The position numbers and the translations under genes are program-made. 45,756 nt of DNA from NCBI GenBank assembly GCA_029263375.1, contig JAJCXP010000051.1, forward strand, positions 1 through 45,756. The letters run 5' to 3'. The notes under the pieces were generated by a model. It had not been told where the DNA came from, did no database searches, and worked only from the letters and a program-made list of their open reading frames with translations. This DNA comes from Acidobacteriota bacterium (GTDB taxonomy: Bacteria; Acidobacteriota; Thermoanaerobaculia; Multivoradales; JAHEKO01). This document shows, piece after piece, positions 1 to 7,727 of the stretch (within the stretch, counting starts at the first letter, position 1; the number at the start of each line of letters is the position of its first letter).

Positions 1-724
1 CGGTCGCCTCGATCAGACACCCGCCGGGATATATCCAGGTCCCCTCGACGCTCGGGAGATTCGGCGAGGGCGGCAGCCAGGCGCGGCCGCATTCGGTCCA
101 GGTCATTGATCGGGACCAGTCTTCCATTTCGATCACCCGCGGAGTCGCGCCCCAATCTTGGCGCCGCGCTTCGAGCAGGGCGAGCTCTCCCAGGGTGAGG
201 CCGTGCCGGACCGGAATCTCGAAGGCGCCGATAAACGATTCGAAGTCGGGTCGCCGCGTGTTGCCCTCGATCACTTCCCCACCGAGCGGGTTGGGCCGAT
301 CGAGGATCCAGACTTCGCAGTCCGCGGACACCGCCGCTTCGGCCGCCCAGACCGCGGTCGCGGCGTAGGTGTAGTAGCGGCTGCCGACATCCTGGAGGTC
401 GACAATCAGAAGGTCGAGGCCGTCAAAGGCAGCCGGATCGGGCCGCAGCGAGCTCTCGTCGTCACCGTAGAGCGACACGACGGGCACGCCGGTCCAGGGA
501 TCGGCGGCGTCCGACAACCCGACCATGTCCTGCTCGAGGCCATGGAAACCGTGCTCGGGCCCGAACAGGGCCTCCGGATCGGGCGCGCCGGCGCGTCGCA
601 GAGCCAGGTGGATCGGCTCGAGCCGCTCCGAGTCGACGGAAGCCCCGTGCGCCAAGAGGCCGTAGCGCCGCCCACCCAGGCGATCCGCTCGGGTCAGCAG
701 GACGTCCAGACCGGTGCGGATCAT
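1..724 (-). CDS. namZ: Exo-beta-N-acetylmuramidase NamZ family (DUF1343), 3' end cut
   Basis: The first 241 codons of a DUF1343/NamZ protein read from 724 to the window edge; the C-terminus lies outside. Seen: an N-terminal MIRTGLDVLL start, the family block FGPEHGFHG followed by a QDMVG segment, PVVSLYG, VDLQDVGSRYYTYAAT, LDRPNPLGG and a LPPSPNLPS segment near the cut. These match the usual order of conserved blocks in the family. Characterised NamZ proteins release N-acetylmuramic acid from the non-reducing end of peptidoglycan fragments, so the likely role is cell-wall recycling or scavenging. No clear signal peptide is seen at this start. The start codon overlaps the stop of moaC (ATGA at 721-724), so the two genes are probably translationally coupled. 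Substrate and cellular location are inferred. Confidence 0.85.
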   Translation of the reverse strand, partial: MIRTGLDVLLTRADRLGGRRYGLLAHGASVDSERLEPIHLALRRAGAPDPEALFGPEHGFHGLEQDMVGLSDAADPWTGVPVVSLYGDDESSLRPDPAAFDGLDLLIVDLQDVGSRYYTYAATAVWAAEAAVSADCEVWILDRPNPLGGEVIEGNTRRPDFESFIGAFEIPVRHGLTLGELALLEARRQDWGATPRVIEMEDWSRSMTWTECGRAWLPPSPNLPSVEGTWIYPGGCLIEAT

Positions 725-1230
725 CGACTCGACTCGGAGCGCGCCGAGTCGCCCCGACCCTCGCGGTCGAAGTCGCCGCGCACGCCGCCGGTCTTGCGCT
801 CGAGTCTCAGGTCGGTGATCACCGCCTCGCGCTCGACCGCCGTGACCATGTCGTAGAGCGCCAGGGAGGCCGCTGAGCAGGCGACCAGCGCTTCCATCTC
901 GGCGCCGGTTCGAGCGGTCACCACCGTGCGGCTCCGGATCTCCACCCCACCCGGCGACGGCTCGATCTCCACCTGGACATCCTCGAGCCCCAACGGATGC
1001 GCGAGCGGGATCCACTCGGAGGTCCGCTTCGCGGCCTGCACCCCGGCGATCCGAGCCACTGCGTAGGCGTCTCCCTTGGGCAGCGCCGCGAGTTTGGCAA
1101 CCGTCTCGTCGCTCAGAACGACCCGGCACGACGCCTCCGCGGTGCGCCGGGTGATCGGCTTCTCGGAGACGTCGACCATGCGGGCTCGGCCGCCCGAATC
1201 GAGGTGGCTGAAAGGCTTGTCGTGGCTCAT
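721..1230 (-). CDS. moaC: Cyclic pyranopterin monophosphate synthase MoaC, with altered active-site lysines
   Basis: 169 residues, close to the family's usual 160. MoaC converts the cyclic GTP-derived intermediate made by MoaA into cyclic pyranopterin monophosphate in molybdenum cofactor synthesis. Seen: the ARMVDVSEKPITRR N-terminal block, KGDAYAVARIAGVQAAKRT (holding the equivalent of E. coli Lys51), IPLAHPL and ALYDMV with the catalytic Asp. I chose ATG 1230 because the protein then begins MSHDKPFSHLDSGG, as MoaC proteins do; a longer reading to 1326 adds unrelated residues. Oddity: where E. coli has DMCK (Lys131) this protein has DMVT, and where E. coli has GGKSGDF (Lys147) it has GGVRGDF. 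Overlaps namZ by ATGA. Diverges from the glycosyltransferase gene across 44 bases. Confidence 0.88.
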   Translation of the reverse strand: MSHDKPFSHLDSGGRARMVDVSEKPITRRTAEASCRVVLSDETVAKLAALPKGDAYAVARIAGVQAAKRTSEWIPLAHPLGLEDVQVEIEPSPGGVEIRSRTVVTARTGAEMEALVACSAASLALYDMVTAVEREAVITDLRLERKTGGVRGDFDREGRGDSARSESSR

Positions 1231-1274
1231 CTCGAGGGGTCCAAAAGCAAGGCGCATGCTAGCATCCCGCCACT

Positions 1275-1955
1275 TTGCCGGACCTCCAGATCGCGGTCGT
1301 GATGCCGGTGCTCGACGAGGAGACAACCGTCGAGATGACGCTCCCGTCGCTGCTACGGGATGCGGATGAGGTGATCGTCAGCGACGGCGGCAGCCGCGAT
1401 GGGACCGTCGAGATCGCGCGCCGGCTCGGCGCCAAGGTGGTCACGGGTTCCCCCGGCCGCGGCGTGCAGCTCAACCGCGGCGCGAAGGCGGCGGATGCCA
1501 GGATCCTGATCTTCGTCCACGCCGACACGGTCGTTCCGGAGGGCGCGATCGAGAGTGTCCGCCAGTCGATCGCGGATGGCGCCGTCGGGGGCGGCTTTTT
1601 CGTCGTATGGCGCTCCGAGCGCCGCATCCTCCGTCTCGGCGGCCGGCTGACCAACCTCCGCACGCGGCTGACACGCTGCCCGCTGGGCGACCAGGTTCAG
1701 TTCTGTCGGGCCGATGTCTTCCAGGATCTGGGCGGCTTCGAGCCCTGGCCGATCCTCGAAGACCTCGACTTCGCGCGGCGGCTCAAGCGGCACGGCCGCG
1801 TGGCACTGCTCGAGCCGGCGGTGACGACCTCCGTGCGCCGCTACCAGAAACGCGGCATCACCAGAACGATCGTCACCAACTGGCTGATCTGGGCGCTCTA
1901 CTTCGTGGGCACCTCGCCCGAGCGGCTGGCGAGGCTCTATCGAAACGTCCGCTAG
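1275..1955 (+). CDS. Family 2 glycosyltransferase (TIGR04283-like)
   Basis: 226 residues with a GT-A fold: IAVVMPVLDE at the start, a VSDGGSRDGT nucleotide-sugar block, a GRGVQLNRGA motif, then the HADT metal-binding (DxD-like) motif and an EDLDFARRLKR segment in the acceptor half. The LNRGA plus HADT combination is typical of the TIGR04283 group, often called rSAM/selenodomain-associated transferase 2, whose substrate is unknown. The start is TTG at 1275: the first beta strand begins two codons later, and no ATG fits without truncating it. No good ribosome-binding site is visible. A C-terminal hydrophobic stretch (TNWLIWALYFVG) could be membrane-associated. Its stop overlaps the first base of the inverted repeat at 1955. 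Confidence 0.82.
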   Translation: MPDLQIAVVMPVLDEETTVEMTLPSLLRDADEVIVSDGGSRDGTVEIARRLGAKVVTGSPGRGVQLNRGAKAADARILIFVHADTVVPEGAIESVRQSIADGAVGGGFFVVWRSERRILRLGGRLTNLRTRLTRCPLGDQVQFCRADVFQDLGGFEPWPILEDLDFARRLKRHGRVALLEPAVTTSVRRYQKRGITRTIVTNWLIWALYFVGTSPERLARLYRNVR

Positions 1956-2025
1956 AAGGGGGACACAATACGTAATGCGTCACGCAATTTTGGAACGTCG
2001 CGCATTACGTATTGTGTCCCCCTTC
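1955..2025. repeat. REPIN-like inverted repeat, copy 1
   Basis: Two perfectly complementary 25-base arms at 1955-1979 and 2001-2025 separated by 21 bases. Each arm contains the 19-base core GGGGGACACAATACGTAAT, or its complement. The same core occurs in both arms of a second element at 27140-27239. Paired inverted REP sequences (REPINs) are known to be mobilised by Y1-type REP-associated transposases; no such gene is in this window. This copy sits between two convergent genes, overlapping the stop of the glycosyltransferase gene and forming the last codons of rsmB. It could act as a bidirectional terminator hairpin, but no T-run follows the stem. Confidence 0.85.
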
Positions 2026-3347
2026 TTCAGGGCGTGAACGGTGAACCCATCGTTGTCGGCTCCCGGTAGGAGACGCCAGGCGCCGGGAGCGAAGAGCCGC
2101 TCGGCGTGCGACACCTCGAGAAGCTCTCCTAGCGGCGCCGGGGCGAGATCGGTGGTGGTCGCCAGTAGCTGACGGATGACTCGTTCGTTCTCGTCGGGCT
2201 CGATCGAGCAGGTGATCGCCACCAGCAAACCACCGGGGCGAACCGCCTCGAGAGCGCCTTTCAACAGGCGCAGCCCCTCGCCCGCCAGCCGACCGATCTC
2301 ACTCTCGGAAAGACGCCATTTCAGATCCGGGTGCCGCGCCAAGATGCCGGTACCCGAGCACGGCAGGTCGACGACCACGCGATCGAAGTGAGCGCCGAGC
2401 CCGGGAGCGGCCGCGTCGGCAAGCAGGATGGGGAGGGAACGGCTCAAACGCTGCCGGTTCGCGCGCAGCGTCGCGAGTCGCCTGGGCGCAACGTCCGCCG
2501 CAACCACCCGAACCGTCGGCTCCGCGGCGAGGAGCGCAAAGCTCTTGCCGCCCGGCGCGGCCGCGGCGTCGAGCACCCACTCGCCGGGGCGCGGCGCCGG
2601 CACCAGGGCCGCTGCCTGGCTGGCCTGATCCTGGATGTAGAAGTCGCCGTCGTCGTAGGCCGCGGTCGCGAGCGGGTCACCGGAGGTCACCTCGAGGGCC
2701 AGATCGGAGAGGGCTAGCCGGCGCGTCTCGACGCCCTCACGTGCGAGCCGAAGCGCGAGCGCATCGCGCCCGCCCCGATCGCCGAAGCTCAGCAGCTGAT
2801 AGGCCGGCCGGCGATTGTTCGCGTCCAGGATCTCTCGAGCTCGTTTGTCGCCGAACGCCTTCGTCCAGCGCTCGACCAGGAAGCGCGGATGACTGGTCTC
2901 GATCGCCAGCCGTTCCATCGGATCCACAATGCCAACCGGCCACTCCTCGAGCCGGGGTGCGCGCGAGATCCGTCTCAGGACGGCGTTCACGAATCCCGCG
3001 CTGCGCGCGGCACGGCGGCGCGCCTCGTCGACCCCCTCCGACACCGCGGCGTAGCCCGGCACGCGATCGAGAAACAGAAGCTGGTAGGCCGCGACCCGGA
3101 GCGGCGCTAGCAGCTGACCTTCGATGCGGTCGGCCGGCCGGTTGGCGGCCACGGAGAGCACATGGTCGAGCCGCGTCTTCCAGCGCAGCGTGCCGTGGAC
3201 GAGCTCCTGGAGAAGTCGGCGGTCGCGCGGGTCGAGTCGGTCACGCTCGGCCGCGAGATCCGCACCACCCGCCGAACCCGTGCCGAGCGCCCGATCGAGG
3301 TACAGAGCGGCGAGACGGCGGACGCCGCCATCGGTCAGAGCGCTCAC
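1980..3347 (-). CDS. rsmB: 16S rRNA (cytosine-967-C5)-methyltransferase RsmB
   Basis: 455 residues. An N-terminal NusB-like helical RNA-binding domain (about residues 5-135) is followed by a Rossmann methyltransferase domain. Seen: the SAM-binding motif DAAAAPGGKS (usually DACAAPGGKT), motif IV DLPCSGTG, and TCSIEPDENE, where RsmB-type enzymes carry the catalytic cysteine. The enzyme methylates C967 of 16S rRNA. The start is GTG at 3347, overlapping the fmt stop (GTGA), so it is coupled to fmt, a common arrangement. Oddity: after the expected family ending GFTVHALK, the last 14 residues (KGDTIRNARRSKIA) and the stop codon are encoded by the inverted repeat at 1955-2025, so an element insertion replaced the native 3' end. 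Confidence 0.92.
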   Translation of the reverse strand: MSALTDGGVRRLAALYLDRALGTGSAGGADLAAERDRLDPRDRRLLQELVHGTLRWKTRLDHVLSVAANRPADRIEGQLLAPLRVAAYQLLFLDRVPGYAAVSEGVDEARRRAARSAGFVNAVLRRISRAPRLEEWPVGIVDPMERLAIETSHPRFLVERWTKAFGDKRAREILDANNRRPAYQLLSFGDRGGRDALALRLAREGVETRRLALSDLALEVTSGDPLATAAYDDGDFYIQDQASQAAALVPAPRPGEWVLDAAAAPGGKSFALLAAEPTVRVVAADVAPRRLATLRANRQRLSRSLPILLADAAAPGLGAHFDRVVVDLPCSGTGILARHPDLKWRLSESEIGRLAGEGLRLLKGALEAVRPGGLLVAITCSIEPDENERVIRQLLATTTDLAPAPLGELLEVSHAERLFAPGAWRLLPGADNDGFTVHALKKGDTIRNARRSKIA

Positions 3348-4315
3348 TCGATCCGCGCCCCGATCTCGCTGCCGAACCGCTCGCCGACCTCGAGACGCTC
3401 GCCGTTCGCGAACTGCGCAGCGGGCAGCGCCTTGCGACCGGCGCGCTGCAGGATCTCGACGCCGAAGACGGTGTCGCCGCCACAGGCCACGGCGATTCGA
3501 CCTTCGCGCAGGCCCAGGTAGGCGCCCGGCTCGCTCGAGGAGTCGCTGCCGTCCCCCTCCAGCGCCGCGCCGTCGCCGATCTTCACGGGCTCGCCGCGCA
3601 AGCTCGTACTCAGACCGGGCCAGGGTGTGTAGGCTCGCAGTCGGTCGTGGATCTCGCGGGCGCTGAGCGTCCAGTCGACGAGACCGTCGGCCTTGGTCAA
3701 CATCGGCGCGAGAGTCGCGAGGGAGTCGTCCTGCGGCCGGGACTCGATCTCTCCGCGCTCGAGCAGGTCGAGCGTCTCGATCATCAGCGCCGCACCGGTC
3801 TCGGCGAGGCGTTCAGACAACTCGGGCGCGCTCTCCCCGGGGCCGATCTCGAGAGAGCGCTGGAGCAGGATCGGCCCGGAGTCGAGCCCCTTCTCCATCA
3901 GCATCGTCGTCACACCGGTCTCGGTTTCGCCGGTGGCGAGGGCCGCCTGGATCGGCGCCGCGCCGCGATACGCAGGCAGCAGCGAAGCGTGAAGGTTGAT
4001 ACACCCGAGCCGGGGAATGTCGAGCAGCTTCTGAGGAAAGATCTGGCCGAAGGCCACGACCACCGCGACCTCGGGCGCGTCGCCGGCAATGAGCTCGAGG
4101 AAGCTCCGGGCGCGCACGCGGTTCGGCTGCTCCACCGGAATGCCCCGCTCGAGTGCCCACTCGGCCACCGGCGGCTCCTGGAGCTTCCGTCCCCGACCGA
4201 CCGGGCGCGCGGGTTGGCTGATTACCCGATACGGCGTCCGTCCGGCGCGCTCGAGGGCATTCAGGGTCGGGATCGCGAACCCGGGCGTGCCGAAGAAGAT
4301 GAGTTTGCCGGACAT
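3344..4315 (-). CDS. fmt: Methionyl-tRNA formyltransferase
   Basis: 323 residues. Formylates the methionine on initiator tRNA using 10-formyl-tetrahydrofolate. Seen: the N-terminal FFGTPGFAIPTLNAL strand-loop, the formyltransferase signature NLHASLLPAYRGAAPIQ with the Asn/His catalytic pair, and TGVTTMLMEKGLDSG with the conserved aspartate, then a C-terminal OB-fold-like domain that binds tRNA. I chose ATG 4315 because MSGKLIFFGTP is the standard N-terminus; a longer reading to 4381 adds 22 residues with no family resemblance. Overlaps rsmB by GTGA and follows ftsK after 81 bases. No peptide deformylase gene is adjacent, unlike the common def-fmt pair. Confidence 0.94.
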   Translation of the reverse strand: MSGKLIFFGTPGFAIPTLNALERAGRTPYRVISQPARPVGRGRKLQEPPVAEWALERGIPVEQPNRVRARSFLELIAGDAPEVAVVVAFGQIFPQKLLDIPRLGCINLHASLLPAYRGAAPIQAALATGETETGVTTMLMEKGLDSGPILLQRSLEIGPGESAPELSERLAETGAALMIETLDLLERGEIESRPQDDSLATLAPMLTKADGLVDWTLSAREIHDRLRAYTPWPGLSTSLRGEPVKIGDGAALEGDGSDSSSEPGAYLGLREGRIAVACGGDTVFGVEILQRAGRKALPAAQFANGERLEVGERFGSEIGARIE

Positions 4316-4396
4316 CTCGCGGTCGAGCCTACTAGGGATGACCGCTCTTCTTCCGACCGCTTGTCGACAAGCGTCTGGCACCTGTCGCCGCCGGCC

Positions 4397-6811
4397 CTAC
4401 TCCTGCGCCAGGTGCTGATCGACCTCTTCGAAGTAGTCCTTCGGCACCAGGACTTCGCGCGGCTTGCTGCCCTGCGGCGGGCCGAGCAGGCCATCCTGCT
4501 CCATGATGTCGACCAGCCGAGAGGCACGCGAGAATCCGACCCGGAGGCGCCGCTGGAGGAAGCTGGCCGAGGCCTGGCGCTCGGCGACCACCAGGCGCGC
4601 CGCCTCGTCGTACATGTCGTCGTCGCCGCCGCCGGCGGCGCTGCCGCGCTTCTCCTCGGGCGGCTCGAGCACCGCGGGATCGTAGTTGGGCTCGCCGCGC
4701 TTCTTGAGCCAGCGCACCACCCCGGCGGTCTCCTGTTCGGTGACCAGGGCGCCGTGAAGACGCATGACTCGCGAGGTCCCCGGCGGCATGAACAGCATGT
4801 CGCCCTTGCCGAGCAGCTTCTCGGCGCCGATCTGGTCCAGGATGGTCCGCGAGTCGTGGCGCGTGGCGGTGGCGTAGGCCATGCGGCACGGAAAGTTCGC
4901 CTTGATCGTGCCGGTGAGCACGTCCACCGAAGGCCGCTGGGTAGCGACGATCAGGTGAATGCCGACCGCGCGGGCCATCTGCGCCAGCCGGGCGATCGAG
5001 GTTTCGACGTCCGACGACGACACCATCATCAGGTCGGCGAGCTCGTCGATGATCACCACGTAGTAGGGCAGCGGCTTCAGATCCTCGTGGGAGATCTCGC
5101 TGTCGGCCTCGCTGAGGGCCAGTCGTTGCTGAACTTCTGGGTCGCGAATCGCCCGGTTGTAGAAATCGATCGAGCGCACGTGCACCTCGGCCAGCAACCG
5201 GTAGCGCCGCTCCATCTCGGCCACCGCCCAGCGCAACGCGTTGGCCGCCTTCTTGGGCTCGACAACCACCTCGGCCTTGAGGTGCGGGATGTTCCGGTAG
5301 ACGCCCAGCTCGATCCGCTTCGGGTCGATGAAGATGAACTGCACCTGATCCCGGGTCGCCTTGTAGACCATCGATGTGATCATCGACTGCAGTCCGACGC
5401 TCTTGCCCGAGCCGGTGGCGCCGGCGACCAGCAGATGCGGCATCGTCGCGAGATCGCAGTAGTAGGGGTCGCCCTGGATCGTGGTGCCGATCGCCATCGT
5501 CAGCACCGAGCGCGACTTGGCGAACCCGTCCTGGCTCAGTAGGTGACCGAGCCGGATCACGCCGCGAGTCTCGTTCGGCACCTCCATGCCGAGCGTCGAG
5601 CGGCCGGGCATTCGATCGATGCGTACGGACTCCGCCTTGAGCGCCAGCGCGAGATCGTCCTGCAGGTTGACGATCTGACTCACCTTGACGCCGGGCGCCG
5701 GCTGGAACTCGAAGATGGTGACGACCGGCCCGGGGCTGATGCCCTCGACCGTGCCCTCGACCCCGAACTCGGCGCAGCGCGCTCGGATCACCTCACCGAG
5801 CTGCACCAGCTCGTCCTCCCGGAAGCTCGACTTGGTCGGCTCCAGGTTGAGCAGGTTTAGTGGCGGCCGATCGTCGGCCGAGGCGCCCTCGTCGGCCGGA
5901 AACGCGATCCGCCGCTGCTCGCGCGCCGGCTTCGACTTCGACTTCGGCGCAGGGACCTTCCCGGGTCCCGCCTTCACTTCGGGCCCGACCGCCACCTTGC
6001 GGATCGAGAACTCGGGCTCGCCCTCCTTCTTCGTCACCCGCAGCGGCAGATCGATCGCCGGTTCAGCCGCCGCCAGCGACACCGCATCTTCGCGCTCCGC
6101 CACGCGCTCCATGTGCTTGGTCACCACCCGGCGTCGCGCGTCACTCTTGCGCTGGCGCTCCCGGCGGCGCGACCAGGTCATTGCCAGCCGATCCCACCCA
6201 CGGCGCGCCCAGGCGCTCCACTCGAGCAGCATGTCCTCGAGGGTCGACTGAACGAGGAGCGCGACGCCGATGGCCACGACCGCCAGGCAGACCAGAAGCG
6301 CCCCCGTAAAGCCGAGCTGATGCGAGAGGCCGGACGAGGCGAGGCGGCCGACGGCGCCGCCGGTGTCGATCTCGACACCGCGCCAGTCGATCTTGCCGAT
6401 TGTCAGCTGGAGCAGTCCGGGCAGCGACAGCAGCAGCACCGCAGCGCCGATCCCACGCCCCGCGATCGCCGGCAGCGTCTGCTTACGGACCCGGCGCCAA
6501 CCGCCGACTCCCAGAAAAACCGGTAGGAACAGACAGCAGATGCCGATCACGCCGTAGCCGATCGCCGAGATCTGCGCTCCGATCGGACCGACCCAGTTGT
6601 GCAGACCGCTGTCGCCACCCCGCTCGAACAGCAAGCTCGGATCTTCGGGGTGATACGTCACGAAGCTCAGACCCGTGAGCAGGGCCAGAAGCAGGAGCCC
6701 GATGCCGGTCAGCTCCGCACCCTTGGCGGGCGGGAGCCGCTGCCGAGCGGCTTTGGTGCGTATCGATTGGGCCAAAGTTTGTACCCTTCCTGGGCAGGGA
6801 AACTCTAGCAT
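4397..6811 (-). CDS. ftsK: DNA translocase FtsK/SpoIIIE family
   Basis: Up to 804 residues. About four hydrophobic segments in the first 200 residues anchor it in the inner membrane. A charged linker follows, then the RecA-like motor with Walker A GATGSGKS and Walker B VVIIDELADLMM, and a C-terminal winged-helix gamma domain (YDEAARLVVAERQASASFLQ onward) that reads polarity sequences on the chromosome. The protein pumps DNA through the closing septum and activates dimer resolution. The linker is short compared with E. coli FtsK and like SpoIIIE. Start is uncertain: ATG at 6811 gives the longest protein but has no clear ribosome-binding site. An in-frame TTG at 6775 lies 8 bases after AGGAAGG and may be the real start (792 residues). 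Lies 24 bases downstream of rsmA. Confidence 0.93.
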   Translation of the reverse strand: MLEFPCPGRVQTLAQSIRTKAARQRLPPAKGAELTGIGLLLLALLTGLSFVTYHPEDPSLLFERGGDSGLHNWVGPIGAQISAIGYGVIGICCLFLPVFLGVGGWRRVRKQTLPAIAGRGIGAAVLLLSLPGLLQLTIGKIDWRGVEIDTGGAVGRLASSGLSHQLGFTGALLVCLAVVAIGVALLVQSTLEDMLLEWSAWARRGWDRLAMTWSRRRERQRKSDARRRVVTKHMERVAEREDAVSLAAAEPAIDLPLRVTKKEGEPEFSIRKVAVGPEVKAGPGKVPAPKSKSKPAREQRRIAFPADEGASADDRPPLNLLNLEPTKSSFREDELVQLGEVIRARCAEFGVEGTVEGISPGPVVTIFEFQPAPGVKVSQIVNLQDDLALALKAESVRIDRMPGRSTLGMEVPNETRGVIRLGHLLSQDGFAKSRSVLTMAIGTTIQGDPYYCDLATMPHLLVAGATGSGKSVGLQSMITSMVYKATRDQVQFIFIDPKRIELGVYRNIPHLKAEVVVEPKKAANALRWAVAEMERRYRLLAEVHVRSIDFYNRAIRDPEVQQRLALSEADSEISHEDLKPLPYYVVIIDELADLMMVSSSDVETSIARLAQMARAVGIHLIVATQRPSVDVLTGTIKANFPCRMAYATATRHDSRTILDQIGAEKLLGKGDMLFMPPGTSRVMRLHGALVTEQETAGVVRWLKKRGEPNYDPAVLEPPEEKRGSAAGGGDDDMYDEAARLVVAERQASASFLQRRLRVGFSRASRLVDIMEQDGLLGPPQGSKPREVLVPKDYFEEVDQHLAQE

Positions 6812-6835
6812 TCATCAGCGCTTGAGGCCAGATAC

Positions 6836-7636
6836 CTAGAAACGGGTTGATCCCGGGGGCGGCTCCCGGAGATGGGCGTGGAGAGCCACGAACACATCGA
6901 GCGGCAGCGCCTCGGCGCGCGTCAGGGGCTTCAGCCCCAGAGCTTCCAACGCCCGCTCTGCGCGCTCCCGGCCCCAGGCCGAGGCTAGGGAGTTGCGCAG
7001 CGTCTTGCGGCGCAGGGCGAAGGCCGCCCTCACGGTCCGAATGAAGTCCGGCAGTTCGGATCGCGGCATCGGCGGCTCAGTCAGCTCGAAGCCGACGAAG
7101 GTCGCGTCGACCCGCGGCGGCGGGCGGAAACCGGCCCGTGGCACATTGCCGAGGCGGACCACCCGCGCACACGCGGCCACGATCACGCTGAGCGAGCCGT
7201 AGGCCGACTCTCCCGGCGTCGCCAGCAGCCGATCCGCGACCTCGCTCTGAACCAGGAAACCCGCCCTGGGGACGCCCGTCGCTCTGGCCAGCAGCCTTTC
7301 GACCAACGGCGTCGCGACGTTGAACGGCAGGTTACCGGTGACCAGGCAGCGCGCCGGCAAGCTCTCAAAGGGCAGCTCGAGCGCATCGGCCACCACGGTC
7401 GCGAGCGCCCGGCCCTCGAGCCGTCGGCGAAGCTCGAACGCCCACTCGGAGTCGAGCTCCCACGCCCAGACCCGAGCTCCCCGGTCGAGCAGCGCCGCGG
7501 TCAGAACCCCGCCGCCCGGACCGATCTCGACCACTACGGAGCCGTCCGGCTCGAGGAACTCGAGCAACCGGCGACAGCGCGAGGCGTCGCGCAGATGATG
7601 CTGGCCCAGCGTCTTCTTGAGCGCGATCCGACTCAC
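6836..7636 (-). CDS. rsmA: 16S rRNA (adenine-1518/1519-N6,N6)-dimethyltransferase RsmA (KsgA)
   Basis: 266 residues, the family's usual size. Dimethylates two adjacent adenines in the 3'-terminal hairpin of 16S rRNA late in 30S assembly. Seen: KKTLGQHHLRD (the family's GQNFL position reads GQHHL), SAM-binding EIGPGGGVLT, the acidic loop WELD, the adenine-binding motif GNLPFNVATPL (usually NLPYN), the FRPPPRVDATFVGFE block, and the C-terminal FALRRKTLRNSL segment. First gene of a minus-strand run continuing into ftsK. Diverges from the GGDEF gene across about 90 bases, which must hold both promoters. Confidence 0.93.
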   Translation of the reverse strand: MSRIALKKTLGQHHLRDASRCRRLLEFLEPDGSVVVEIGPGGGVLTAALLDRGARVWAWELDSEWAFELRRRLEGRALATVVADALELPFESLPARCLVTGNLPFNVATPLVERLLARATGVPRAGFLVQSEVADRLLATPGESAYGSLSVIVAACARVVRLGNVPRAGFRPPPRVDATFVGFELTEPPMPRSELPDFIRTVRAAFALRRKTLRNSLASAWGRERAERALEALGLKPLTRAEALPLDVFVALHAHLREPPPGSTRF

Positions 7637-7727
7637 GGCTCCCGGATGTCTATCATCAACGGCCCTTCGCAGTGTCGCACTTCACTAGCGATTCCCGGCT
7701 CTTTTGCTAAGGTTTGACTGGAGCGAG

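Noticed and set aside
2741-5542. Very long plus-strand open frame (933 codons) opposite rsmB, fmt and ftsK
   Set aside because: It lies entirely opposite three conserved genes, has low-complexity Arg/Gly/Ala-rich content and no domain. High GC makes such antisense frames common.
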